Assembly: GCA_902494765.1 (NCBI GenBank)
Contig: CABUUK010000041.1
Coordinates: forward strand, 1-21,411
DNA length: 21,411 nt
From: an uncultured Collinsella sp.
GTDB taxonomy: Bacteria > Actinomycetota > Coriobacteriia > Coriobacteriales > Coriobacteriaceae
Direction of reading: 5' to 3'
Every line of letters begins with the position of its first letter. The stretch's first letter is position 1. Shown here one piece after another: positions 14,908 through 21,411 of the stretch. The translations under genes were made by a program, and so were the position numbers. The notes beneath the pieces are model-generated. The model did not search any database. It was not told the origin of the DNA and saw only the letters and a program-made list of their open reading frames with translations.

Positions 14908-16479
14908 CTAGCCGAGCTTCCTCAGATAATGGAAGTCGCTCGCGTCATCGCCGGTGAACGCCCCGTGCAGCTCGTCGATAATGTCGGCGGTAGAAGTCAT
15001 CTGCTGGTACATGTCGGCGCTTGTGACCCAGACGTTGCCGTTCTTCACGGCTTTGAACTGCGACAATAGCGCGTTTTTGCTTACGAAGTCGTTTAAGGTG
15101 GCAACCGATTCGTCGATGGTGCCGTTGTAGACGATGATGTCGGCATCCTTCGCCGTCGCGTAGAAGCGCTCCATTTCGAGCGTTACTGACGAACCTGACG
15201 TCGACGCCGTCTGCGCGTCATCGAGCGCGTAGTTGCCGCCTGCAAGCTCGATCATCTGCGCCACGTAGTCGCCCGCCCGCCGCGTGACGGCGGCCCCGTT
15301 CGAGTTAATGTAGAAATACGCCACGGTTTTACCTGACGACGCAAGCCTCGACGTTTGCTCGACGCGGGCCTTCTGCTCGTTGAACAGGTGCGCGGCCTCG
15401 TCTTCCTTGTCGAACAGGACGCCGAAAAGCTTAATCCACTCGACGCGCCCGAGTGCTTCGGGCTCGCTCGACGACTGTTCGGTGAGCACGACGAGTCCGA
15501 GCTTCTGCAGCTTTTCCTTCACATCGGGCGTGTGGTTGATCATAGTGTTCTCGATGGCGAGCGTGCAGCCCGAGGCCGATAATCGCTCGTAGTCGGGCGC
15601 GCTGTACTTGCCGCCGTAGGCGATCGCCCCACTTTCGAGTGCGCTTTTGAAGCCCGCGACCGAGCAATCGTCGGCCTTCGTGCCCGACATAATGATATTG
15701 TCGTTCGCATCGAGCGCGTCGACCAGGCACATCGTCGCCGACGACACGAGGTACACCTTGTCGGCGGGGCGCCTTATGACCGCGATGTCGGAGCTCAACC
15801 CATCAGGTACCTTTGCATTTTGCGGCACCACGAGGAAGCGCTCCCCGTTCGAAATGCAGATAAGCCGCAGGCCGCCTTCGTACTCGTCGACAGTGAAGTG
15901 CTCGGCGTATTCAAGCTGAAGCGTCCCCGTCGGCTTCCAGCTGCAGCCCAAATCGGCGTTGTGGAAGTCGGCCGCGGCGTTTGAAGCCGTTCCCGCAGGG
16001 GAGCCGCCGCTTGCTTCGTCGCCCGATTTCTCCTTCATGGTGGATGAATCGAAGTGGAGCGTGTAGTCGATGGTGTGCGGCGTTGACATGGCGACGGTCT
16101 CGGCCGACACGGCGATGTCCTCGTCGAGCGTGACGGGTATCTCGAACGTGGAGTTGCCGCCGTCGTTTACGGGCGCGTAGTCCACGCCGTCGACGGTCAT
16201 CTTGTCGTAGTTCGAACTCGACCAGGTGACCGTCGCGGTGTAGGTGTCGCCATCCTTCACAATTGTGGTGGGTGAGGCGATGCTTGCGCGCCCTGACCCA
16301 CCGGAGAGCGAGACGCTCACAGTGTATTCCTGAGAGCCTGCCGTGCCACCGGTCGCGTTCGGGCTCGCACTGCACCCCGCGAAGGGAAGCGCGAGCAGGG
16401 CGACGAGAACGCAGGCGATCGCGCGCACCGCGATGCTGCGACGCTTCCTGCTTTCCCCCTTGGGAAGAATCGACCGCAT
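14908..16479 (-). CDS. Substrate-binding lipoprotein of the ABC importer, with N-terminal NEAT-like domain
   Basis: A 523-residue exported lipoprotein. A signal peptide ends in the lipobox LPFAGC (Cys36). Residues about 50-150 form a beta-rich domain with SLSGGSGRASI, TVTWSSSNYDKMTVDGVDY, STFEIPVTLDEDI and HTIDYTLHF. From about 190 on is a class III periplasmic-binding fold (Peripla_BP_2 type): IAVIRRPADKVYLVSSATM, GCTLAIENTMINHTPDVKEK, VEWIKLFGVLFDKEDEAAHL and VAYFYINSNGAAVTRRAGDY. This class serves B12, haem and siderophore importers. The N-terminal domain resembles NEAT (iron-transport-associated) domains and the small lipoprotein encoded upstream; I infer that it binds or receives the ligand. 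The start lies four bases after the preceding stop and has only a weak ribosome-binding site. Confidence 0.88.
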   Translation of the reverse strand: MRSILPKGESRKRRSIAVRAIACVLVALLALPFAGCSASPNATGGTAGSQEYTVSVSLSGGSGRASIASPTTIVKDGDTYTATVTWSSSNYDKMTVDGVDYAPVNDGGNSTFEIPVTLDEDIAVSAETVAMSTPHTIDYTLHFDSSTMKEKSGDEASGGSPAGTASNAAADFHNADLGCSWKPTGTLQLEYAEHFTVDEYEGGLRLICISNGERFLVVPQNAKVPDGLSSDIAVIRRPADKVYLVSSATMCLVDALDANDNIIMSGTKADDCSVAGFKSALESGAIAYGGKYSAPDYERLSASGCTLAIENTMINHTPDVKEKLQKLGLVVLTEQSSSEPEALGRVEWIKLFGVLFDKEDEAAHLFNEQKARVEQTSRLASSGKTVAYFYINSNGAAVTRRAGDYVAQMIELAGGNYALDDAQTASTSGSSVTLEMERFYATAKDADIIVYNGTIDESVATLNDFVSKNALLSQFKAVKNGNVWVTSADMYQQMTSTADIIDELHGAFTGDDASDFHYLRKLG

Positions 16480-16483
16480 GGCG

Positions 16484-17017
16484 TTACTTCAGTGCGTCGG
16501 CGCGCAGATCGACGCCGGCGGATTCGAACACGAGCGTGCGGTCGTACCACTGCTCTTTTCTAATACTCCACGCGGCGCAGGCGGTGTCCTCGTCGAGCGC
16601 TTCAACGGGCACGTCGTAGGTGTACTTGCCTTCCGCGTTTTCCACATAGGGGATGAAGTCGGCCTCGCTCGCGGCGGCAGCCTCGTCGCCCGTGCCCATG
16701 AAGAGCTTGCCGTAGCCCGTGCCGGAAAGCGTCATCACGCAGTGCATGGAGCCGTTTTCCACGATGAGCTGGGCGTCCACAATCCTGAACATGTTCGAGC
16801 TGGAATCTACGGTGATCGGATAGGTGCCGTCGGCCACCTTGTCGGCGGTGATGGGGGCAGCGCTTGCGCCCTCGGGCGCATCGGCCGCCTGTTCGGTCTT
16901 TTCCTGGGAATCGGCATCGCTTGCCTTTGCGCTGTCGATTGAATTTCCGCCGCAGCCGGCGAGCGAGAACGCGAAAAGCGCCGCTGACAGGGCGAAGGCG
17001 AGGGTTTTCTTCAACAT
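16484..17017 (-). CDS. Small lipoprotein with a single NEAT-like domain
   Basis: A 177-residue exported lipoprotein. The signal peptide LAFALSAALFAFSLAGC ends in a lipobox, followed by an acidic Ala, Ser and Asp-rich linker. A domain of about 110 residues follows, with DGTYPITVDSSSNMFRI, VENGSMHCVMTLSGTGYGKL, YTYDVPVEALDED and YDRTLVFES. Its segment order parallels the N-terminal domain of the neighbouring substrate-binding protein. The ATG at 17017 has AAAGGA about nine bases upstream; the longer frame from 17092 is rejected because it puts a charged tail before the signal peptide. It lies between cbiK and the importer genes on one transcript. I infer a surface ligand carrier; no named family was confirmed and the ligand is unknown. 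Confidence 0.78.
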   Translation of the reverse strand: MLKKTLAFALSAALFAFSLAGCGGNSIDSAKASDADSQEKTEQAADAPEGASAAPITADKVADGTYPITVDSSSNMFRIVDAQLIVENGSMHCVMTLSGTGYGKLFMGTGDEAAAASEADFIPYVENAEGKYTYDVPVEALDEDTACAAWSIRKEQWYDRTLVFESAGVDLRADALK

Positions 17018-17080
17018 GGAGGGGGTTCCTTTCAATCGCTTCGACCGCCCGCGCCGTGCGGTGGGCTGACGGGATGCGAA

Positions 17081-17127
17081 TGCAACGGGCATGCGCCGTC
17101 AGTCGGGGAAGGCGCATGCCCGTTGCA
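17081..17127 (-). promoter_or_regulatory. Strong hairpin between cbiK and the small lipoprotein gene
   Basis: TGCAACGGGCATGCGCC (17081-17097) is the exact reverse complement of 17111-17127, a 17-bp perfect stem with a 13-nt loop. No T run follows on the minus strand, so it may protect the upstream cbiK message or reduce read-through rather than act as a full terminator. Confidence 0.6.
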
Positions 17128-17162
17128 CGGGGACGCGACCGGCGCCCCCGTGCGCGGCGAGT

Positions 17163-18089
17163 TTACAGCTTGGCGATGGCGTCGTCCACGTGCGAGACGT
17201 AGATTTCGTCGACCGCGACGTTCTGTCCCAGACCCTGGAGCAGGCACGTCACTTCGAAGCCGGCGGCCACGAACTTCGCAGCCCAGCTGTCGGGGTCGGT
17301 CTCGTCTGCCATGTCGTTGTTCGCGTGGTCGCCCGCGACCACCATGAACGGCGCGAGCACGGCCTTCTTGTAGCCTGCGGCGCTCGCGGCGGCGATAACA
17401 TCCTCGCAGGTCGGTTCAGCCTCGACGGTGCCGACGAAGAACTGCGTCAAGCCCTCGTTCTTAAACACTTCCTGCATCTTGGCATAGTCGGCGTTGGAAT
17501 CGGCTTCGGTGCCGTGACCCATGAGGCACAGCGCCGTCTTGCCGTCGTCGAAGGACGCCATGTTCTCCTTAATGGCTGCGGCCACCTTCTTGTAGTCGTC
17601 GTCGGAGGTGAGCAGCGGGTCGCCGAGCGAGATCTTGTCGAACTTGTCGGCGTACTTGTCGAGCTCGTCTTTCACGTCGGTGTATTCCAGGCCACCCATG
17701 AGATGCGTCGGCTGCACGACGATTTCCTTCACGCCGTCTTCCACGCAGCGGTCGAGCGCCTCGGTCATGTTGTCGATCGTGATGCCGTCGCGCTTCTTCA
17801 GCTTGTCGATGATGATCTGCGCGGTGAAGGCGCGGCGGATGTCGTAGTCCTGCCAGTACTTCTCGCGGATAGCGTCTTCGATGGCGCCGATGGTGATGTG
17901 GCGCGAGTCGTTGTAGCTCGTGCCGAAGCTCGTGACGAGGATGACCGGCTTCACGGCCTTCTCCTTTTCACTCGATTTCTCGGAACTCGCGGAGGTGTTG
18001 GAGCAGCCCGCGAGCGCGACTCCGGCGAGCGCGACGGCTCCGGTTGCTGCGGCGCCCATGAAGCCGCGGCGTGACATCTGGTCGGACAT
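17163..18089 (-). CDS. cbiK: Exported CbiK-type sirohydrochlorin cobaltochelatase (Tat lipoprotein)
   Basis: A 308-residue protein of the anaerobic cobaltochelatase family, which inserts Co(II) into sirohydrochlorin. The N-terminus has a twin-arginine motif SRRGFMG and lipobox LAGC (Cys29), so it should be exported folded and lipid-anchored outside the membrane. The chelatase part starts near residue 47 (KPVILVTSFGTSYNDSR). His192 in CLMGHGTEAD and His255 in APFMVVAGDHANNDMA match in motif and spacing the metal ligands His145 and His207 of the Salmonella enzyme; VVQPTHLMGGLEY is also typical. The ATG at 18089 follows AAAGGA. Most CbiK enzymes are cytoplasmic, but a periplasmic form is known in Desulfovibrio. 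It leads an operon with two lipoproteins and an ABC importer, behind a cobalamin riboswitch. Iron chelation or metal removal are alternatives. Confidence 0.9.
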   Translation of the reverse strand: MSDQMSRRGFMGAAATGAVALAGVALAGCSNTSASSEKSSEKEKAVKPVILVTSFGTSYNDSRHITIGAIEDAIREKYWQDYDIRRAFTAQIIIDKLKKRDGITIDNMTEALDRCVEDGVKEIVVQPTHLMGGLEYTDVKDELDKYADKFDKISLGDPLLTSDDDYKKVAAAIKENMASFDDGKTALCLMGHGTEADSNADYAKMQEVFKNEGLTQFFVGTVEAEPTCEDVIAAASAAGYKKAVLAPFMVVAGDHANNDMADETDPDSWAAKFVAAGFEVTCLLQGLGQNVAVDEIYVSHVDDAIAKL

Positions 18090-18160
18090 GGTTTTTCCTT
18101 TCCTCGGTTTGCCGGTCCCCCGGCGACAGTTGCTTGTCGGCACAAGCGAAAGAAAAGCGC

Positions 18161-18204
18161 ACCCCTCGGGGTTCACAAGGAGCTAACGCCACGGCGATGC
18201 CGTG
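18161..18204 (-). terminator. Hairpins between riboswitch and cbiK (expression platform)
   Basis: Two stems lie between the riboswitch and cbiK on the minus strand: CACGGC/GCCGTG (18190-18204, 3-nt loop), then ACCCC/GGGGT (18161-18172), followed after GCGC by TTTTCTTTC. The second resembles a small terminator with a broken T run. They are placed where a B12-controlled terminator or antiterminator would act; the switching partner was not worked out. Confidence 0.4.
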
Positions 18205-18345
18205 AGGAAAAGGCGAAGCAGTCTGGCTTGGGGCGCGAGGCGGTTCGCCCGCGCGTCCTATACAGTAATGTCCCTTGCCCAGGATTCCCACCTGGTTCCC
18301 TCCGCAAGCCAGCGCGGGCTGTGCGGGCGCCGCGCCGGTCATTTC
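18205..18345 (-). ncRNA. Cobalamin (B12) riboswitch
   Basis: Read on the minus strand, the aptamer core shows GGGAACCAGGTGGGAATCC followed by TGG, GC and then ACATTACTGTATAGG. These match the conserved GGGAA-N-GGTG-N-GAATCC block and the ACTGT B12 box. The 3' side has CCAAGCCAGACTGC, matching the conserved AAGCC end of the class. GGCTTG (18305-18310) can pair with CAAGCC (18225-18230) to close the core, and CCAGG/CCTGG forms the P3-type stem. It lies 116 bases before the cbiK start, with hairpins between. In this class ligand binding normally lowers expression, so the cbiK-importer operon is probably shut down when B12 is plentiful. The outer boundaries are approximate. Confidence 0.85.
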
Positions 18346-18547
18346 CTTTTATCCGATTGTCATATGCTCGTTGCCGAAACTTTTACTATGATAGTGTGCA
18401 CTTGTGAACGTGTCAAAGCCAGGGTGGGCGGCATTGCGCCTCCTGCCTGCGTATTTGCGCCGATTGCCGCTGCGGGCGCCGTGTTTTGCCCGCTGCGCGA
18501 ATGGCGGCGTAAACGGTTGCGATGAGAAACGGGAAGGGAAGGCTCGG
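18346..18547 (+). promoter_or_regulatory. Leader region of cbiF (no second riboswitch seen)
   Basis: This stretch must hold the promoters of both divergent gene sets. It has an AT-rich patch with TTGCCG, TATGAT and the 11-base palindrome ACTATGATAGT (18385-18395), but no -35/-10 pair at normal spacing. On the plus strand I see no GGGAA-GGTG-GAATCC block or ACTGT box, so the rightward cbi genes do not seem to have their own cobalamin riboswitch. It holds no convincing small gene. Confidence 0.3.
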
Positions 18548-19339
18548 ATGATTCATATCGTTGGCGCAGGCTCGGGCGCCGCCGACCTTATCACGCTGCG
18601 CGGGGCGCGCCTTCTGCGCGCGGCCGACGTGGTCGTTTGGGCGGGAAGCCTTGTGAACCCCGAGCTGCTCGCTGAGTGCAAGGAATCCTGCATCGTCTAC
18701 GACAGCGCGTACATGACCTTGGAGGAAGTGCTCGACGTGATGTGCGCGGCAGATGCGCGGGGCGAGGAAGTGGTGCGCCTGCACACGGGCGACCCGTGCC
18801 TGTACGGCGCCATCCAGGAGCAGATGGACGCGCTCGACGCGCGCGGCGTGGACTACGAGGTGGTGCCCGGCGTGTCGAGCTTTTGCGGTGCCGCGGCGGC
18901 ACTTCGCCAGGAATACACGCTGCCGGGAATCAGCCAGTCGGTCGTGATCACGCGGCTTTCCGGACGCACCCCCATGCCCGCGGGCGAGGGCATGCGCACC
19001 ATGGCGGAAAGCGGCTCGACCATGGTCATCTTCCTGAGCTCGGGTATGCTCGCCGAGCTTTCCGCCGAGCTTTTGGCCGCGGGCCGCAGCTCCGACGAGC
19101 CGGCGGCGCTCGTGTACAAGGCGACCTGGCCTGAGGAGCGCGTGGTGCGATGCACAGTGGGCACGCTCGCTGATGCGGGCGCGCGAGAGGGCATCGACCG
19201 CACGGCGCTCGTGGTGGTGGGCCGCGTGCTCGGAGCTCGCGGCGGGCTTGCGCACGACGGCGCGCAAGCGGAGTCGTACGAGCGCAGCAAGCTTTACGAC
19301 CCTTCGTTTGCCACGGGCTATCGGAAGGCGAGCAGCTAG
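18548..19339 (+). CDS. cbiF: Cobalt-precorrin-4 C11-methyltransferase
   Basis: A 263-residue cytoplasmic SAM-dependent enzyme of the CbiF/CobM type that methylates C11 of the corrin precursor. The N-terminal SAM-binding motif is HIVGAGSGAADLITLRGARL. It is followed by WAGSLVNPELL, RLHTGDPCLYGAIQEQMDAL, and the family-specific PGVSSFCGAAAALRQEYTLP with SQSVVITRLSGRTPMPAGE. The ATG at 18548 has AAGGGAAGG upstream; in-frame codons from 18404 are not homologous and are rejected. Its stop lies one base before the GTG of cbiD, so the two are coupled. It opens the rightward cbi operon. Length and motifs look intact, so an active enzyme is expected. Confidence 0.93.
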   Translation: MIHIVGAGSGAADLITLRGARLLRAADVVVWAGSLVNPELLAECKESCIVYDSAYMTLEEVLDVMCAADARGEEVVRLHTGDPCLYGAIQEQMDALDARGVDYEVVPGVSSFCGAAAALRQEYTLPGISQSVVITRLSGRTPMPAGEGMRTMAESGSTMVIFLSSGMLAELSAELLAAGRSSDEPAALVYKATWPEERVVRCTVGTLADAGAREGIDRTALVVVGRVLGARGGLAHDGAQAESYERSKLYDPSFATGYRKASS

Positions 19340-19340
19340 C

Positions 19341-20525
19341 GTGGCCTTCGAGCACTACATATATACTGGGACGACCCGCCTGCGCTGCGGCTACACTACG
19401 GGGAGCTGCGCCGCGCTCGCGGCGAAGGCGGCCTGCGAGATGCTCTTGTCACGAAAGACCGTGGGCCGCGTGTCGATCGTCACCCCCGGCGGGCTGCCCG
19501 TCGAGACGGACGTGGTCGACGCATGCATCGGCGAGGGGTGCGCCCAGTGCGCCGTGCGAAAGGACGCAGGCGACGATGCCGATGTGACCGACGGCGTGCT
19601 CGTGTACGCGCGCGTGGAACATGCGGGGTCGGGCACGGGCGCTGCGGGCAGCAAGGGCGTGCCCACGCGCGAATCGGAAGTTTCCGTCGATGGCGGCGTG
19701 GGCGTGGGGCGCGTGACGTTGCCCGGGCTCGAGCAGCCGGTGGGGGCGGCCGCCATCAACGCGACGCCGCGCGCGATGATCACTTCGGCGGTGCGCGAGG
19801 TGTGCGCCGCGCACGGCTTTTCTGGAAATATTGCTGTAACGATTTCGGTACCCGAGGGTGTTGCCCTTGCCGAAAAGACCTTCAACCCGCACCTGGGGAT
19901 AGAGGACGGCATCTCCATCCTGGGCACGACGGGCATCGTCGAGCCGCGCAGCCTCGCTGCCTTGCGCGACAGCATCGAGCTCGAGATCCGGCAGCATGCG
20001 GCTATGGGGCGGCGCGGAGTCGTGCTCACGCCCGGCAACTACGGCGGGCAGTTCATCTCGGGGCATTTCCACCTAAACGGTGCGCCGGTGGTCTTCATCT
20101 CCAACTTTGTGGGCGATGCGATTGATTGCTGCGTTCGCGAGGGATTCACCAATGTCCTTCTTGTAGGACACATCGGCAAGTTAGTGAAGGTCGCGGGCGG
20201 CATCATGGACACCCATTCGCGTACCGCCGACTGCCGCGCGGAGATTCTGGCCGCCCACGCGGCCATGGCCGGCGCGGGCGCGAAGATCGTGCGCGAGATC
20301 ATGTCGTCGGTCACGACCACGGCGGCGCTCGAGGTAATCGAGGCCGCCGGCGTGGGGGACGCTGCGCGCGCCTCGCTCGCTGCGGCAATCGAGGACAGGT
20401 TGCGCTGCCGCGCGGCGGGCGCATGCGACATCGCCGCGGTCGTGTTCGACGCCGAGCGCCGCGAGCTTTTCCGCACGTCGGGCGCCGATGCAGTTATCGG
20501 GGAATTGGGGGCGACGTATGAGTAA
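19341..20525 (+). CDS. cbiD: Cobalt-precorrin-5B C1-methyltransferase
   Basis: A 394-residue enzyme of the anaerobic B12 pathway that methylates C1 of the corrin ring. The hallmark N-terminal motif RLRCGYTTGSCAALAAKAA is present. The C-terminal half carries GNYGGQFISGHFHLNGAPVV, FISNFVGDAIDCC and the family motif GHIGKLVKVAGGIMDTHSR followed by TADCRAE. I chose the GTG at 19341, one base after the cbiF stop, because homology starts there; the open frame upstream overlaps cbiF. It overlaps the shortened cbiL gene by eight bases. In anaerobic pathways cbiD is normally accompanied by cbiG, which is also here. Intact by length. Confidence 0.94.
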   Translation: MAFEHYIYTGTTRLRCGYTTGSCAALAAKAACEMLLSRKTVGRVSIVTPGGLPVETDVVDACIGEGCAQCAVRKDAGDDADVTDGVLVYARVEHAGSGTGAAGSKGVPTRESEVSVDGGVGVGRVTLPGLEQPVGAAAINATPRAMITSAVREVCAAHGFSGNIAVTISVPEGVALAEKTFNPHLGIEDGISILGTTGIVEPRSLAALRDSIELEIRQHAAMGRRGVVLTPGNYGGQFISGHFHLNGAPVVFISNFVGDAIDCCVREGFTNVLLVGHIGKLVKVAGGIMDTHSRTADCRAEILAAHAAMAGAGAKIVREIMSSVTTTAALEVIEAAGVGDAARASLAAAIEDRLRCRAAGACDIAAVVFDAERRELFRTSGADAVIGELGATYE

Positions 20526-20751
20526 AGGCGTTCTGTATGGGGTGGGCCGCGCAATCGGCTGGCCGGGGACGAAGGTGGTCATGAAGGCGCGCCGCTCGCT
20601 TGCGGACACGAAGCGCTTTCTTTGCGAGGAGGGCGCCTTCGACGGTGCCGAGCTTGTAGAGGACTGTGGGCTTCCGGGCGAGCGCGTGTACCGCTCGCTT
20701 GACGATGTGCCCGATCGGGGCAGCTACTTCTCGACGATGGTGGTGCGCTAG
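20518..20751 (+). pseudogene. cbiL: Internally deleted cbiL (precorrin-2/cobalt-factor II C20-methyltransferase)
   Basis: The frame encodes 77 residues, whereas CbiL is about 230-240. The first ten (MSKGVLYGVG) match the CbiL start, which should continue with GPGDPELLTLKA, the SAM-binding loop. Instead the sequence jumps to the CbiL C-terminus: GTKVVMKARRSL, ERVYRSLDDV and the ending YFSTMVVR, with the YFS motif. Roughly 155 residues, including most of the active site, are missing, yet start, stop and frame are kept. The start overlaps cbiD by eight bases and the stop adjoins the cbiG ATG, so the remnant still links translation of its neighbours. It cannot be a working methyltransferase. An assembly error is a less likely explanation. 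Confidence 0.72.
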
Positions 20752-21411
20752 ATGAGGGTTTCCTGCATAGCGTTCACTGAGAGGGGGTATGCGTTGGCGG
20801 AGCGCACCGCACGCGCGCTTTCCGATTGCGCGCAGACAGGTGAAGATGACCCTGGCTGGGACGTTTCCGTTTCGCGCGGGTTCGGCGAGGGGAAGGTCGA
20901 CCTGCGCGCATGGACGGCGCTCGCGTGGGAAGCGTCGGACGCGCTTCTGTTCGTGGGCGCGGCGGGCATCGCCGTGCGGGCTATCGCGCCGTATGTCGCC
21001 TCGAAGGCAAACGATCCCGCGGTTGTGGCGATCGACGAGGCGGGGCGCTTTGCCGTCCCGCTTTTGTCGGGGCATTTGGGCGGTGCGAACGAGCTGGCGC
21101 AAACTGTGGCACGCGTGGCAGGGGTCATCCCCGTTATCACCACGGCGACTGACGTCCGCGGCGTGTGGGCGGTGGATACGTGGGCGCGCCGTGTGGGGCT
21201 CGCCGTTTCGAATCCCGAGGCCATCAAGCGAGTGTCAGCGCGGCTGCTTTCGGGCGGGCGCGTGGCGCTCTATTCCGACATGCCGATTTCGGGACAGCCG
21301 CCTGAGGGGGTTGACATTGCGTCAGACCGCGCTCGGGCCGATATCGTCGTGTCGCCGTTCGCTGGCGCGAACGCAGGTGTGTCCGTTTGCGCGGCGGAGA
21401 CAACGGGCGAG
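20752..21411 (+). CDS. cbiG: Cobalt-precorrin-5A hydrolase, N-terminal part (3' end outside window)
   Basis: CbiG opens the lactone ring of cobalt-precorrin-5A, releasing acetaldehyde. The frame is open from the ATG at 20752 to the last base, 220 codons. The CbiG N-terminal domain shows WEASDALLFVGAAGIAVRAI, VVAIDEAGRFAVPLLSGHLG followed by GANELAQ, and PVITTATDVRGVWAVDTWA. A linking region follows with NPEAIKRVSARLLSGGRVAL. The typical C-terminal domain would lie beyond the window. The ATG directly follows the stop of the shortened cbiL with no separate ribosome-binding site, so translation probably depends on coupling. Confidence 0.92.
   Translation, partial: MRVSCIAFTERGYALAERTARALSDCAQTGEDDPGWDVSVSRGFGEGKVDLRAWTALAWEASDALLFVGAAGIAVRAIAPYVASKANDPAVVAIDEAGRFAVPLLSGHLGGANELAQTVARVAGVIPVITTATDVRGVWAVDTWARRVGLAVSNPEAIKRVSARLLSGGRVALYSDMPISGQPPEGVDIASDRARADIVVSPFAGANAGVSVCAAETTGE

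Noticed and set aside
18346..18547. Possible second cobalamin riboswitch before cbiF
   Set aside because: An AAGCCAGG string resembles the 3' conserved part, but the GGGAA-GGTG-GAATCC block and ACTGT box are absent.
1..21411. CRISPR array, prophage or toxin-antitoxin system
   Set aside because: No regularly spaced direct repeats, phage genes or paired small genes with known motifs were seen.

Overview
The window looks like chromosomal DNA of a high-GC gut actinobacterium of the Coriobacteriia. Collinsella is my best guess, from protein style and codon use only; no database was consulted. It has two unlike halves. Positions 1-12433 are a housekeeping and sugar-uptake backbone. Positions 12546-21411 are a cobalamin (B12) and tetrapyrrole region. 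A 28-codon fragment of an IS3-type transposase sits between them.

Backbone: the 3' end of recN (1-384) converges on an RpiR-family regulator (444-1301, minus). The regulator is divergent from fruA (1574-3577), a fructose PTS permease with domain order EIIB-EIIC-EIIA. A 548-base gap holding three palindromes follows. Then come ptsH (HPr), ptsI (enzyme I) and two tandem PfkB-family 1-phosphofructokinase paralogues (6301-7233 and 7422-8354). One locus therefore carries the whole route from PEP through EI, HPr and EIIABC to fructose 1-phosphate and fructose 1,6-bisphosphate. Beyond it lie the CCA-adding enzyme (8550-9944), two tandem tRNA-Glu(CTC) genes, a flippase-like membrane protein (10398-11705) and a TetR-family regulator (11822-12433).

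B12 region: two divergent gene sets are separated by a 458-base gap that contains a cobalamin riboswitch on the minus strand. Leftward, in transcription order, are a Tat-exported lipoprotein CbiK-type chelatase, a small lipoprotein with a NEAT-like beta domain, a substrate-binding lipoprotein carrying a similar domain at its N-terminus, a BtuC/FecCD permease and an ATPase. Rightward are cbiF, cbiD, a cbiL with a large internal deletion, and cbiG, which runs off the window. The riboswitch ties the leftward set to corrinoid status. The most provocative reading is that metal insertion into a tetrapyrrole happens outside the membrane, next to an importer for the product.

The most unusual DNA structures are a palindrome with 39-bp perfect arms at 3839-3984 and a hairpin repeat present twice. 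One hairpin copy lies inside that palindrome; the other lies in frame inside the ABC ATPase gene. The stem bases differ between copies while pairing is kept.
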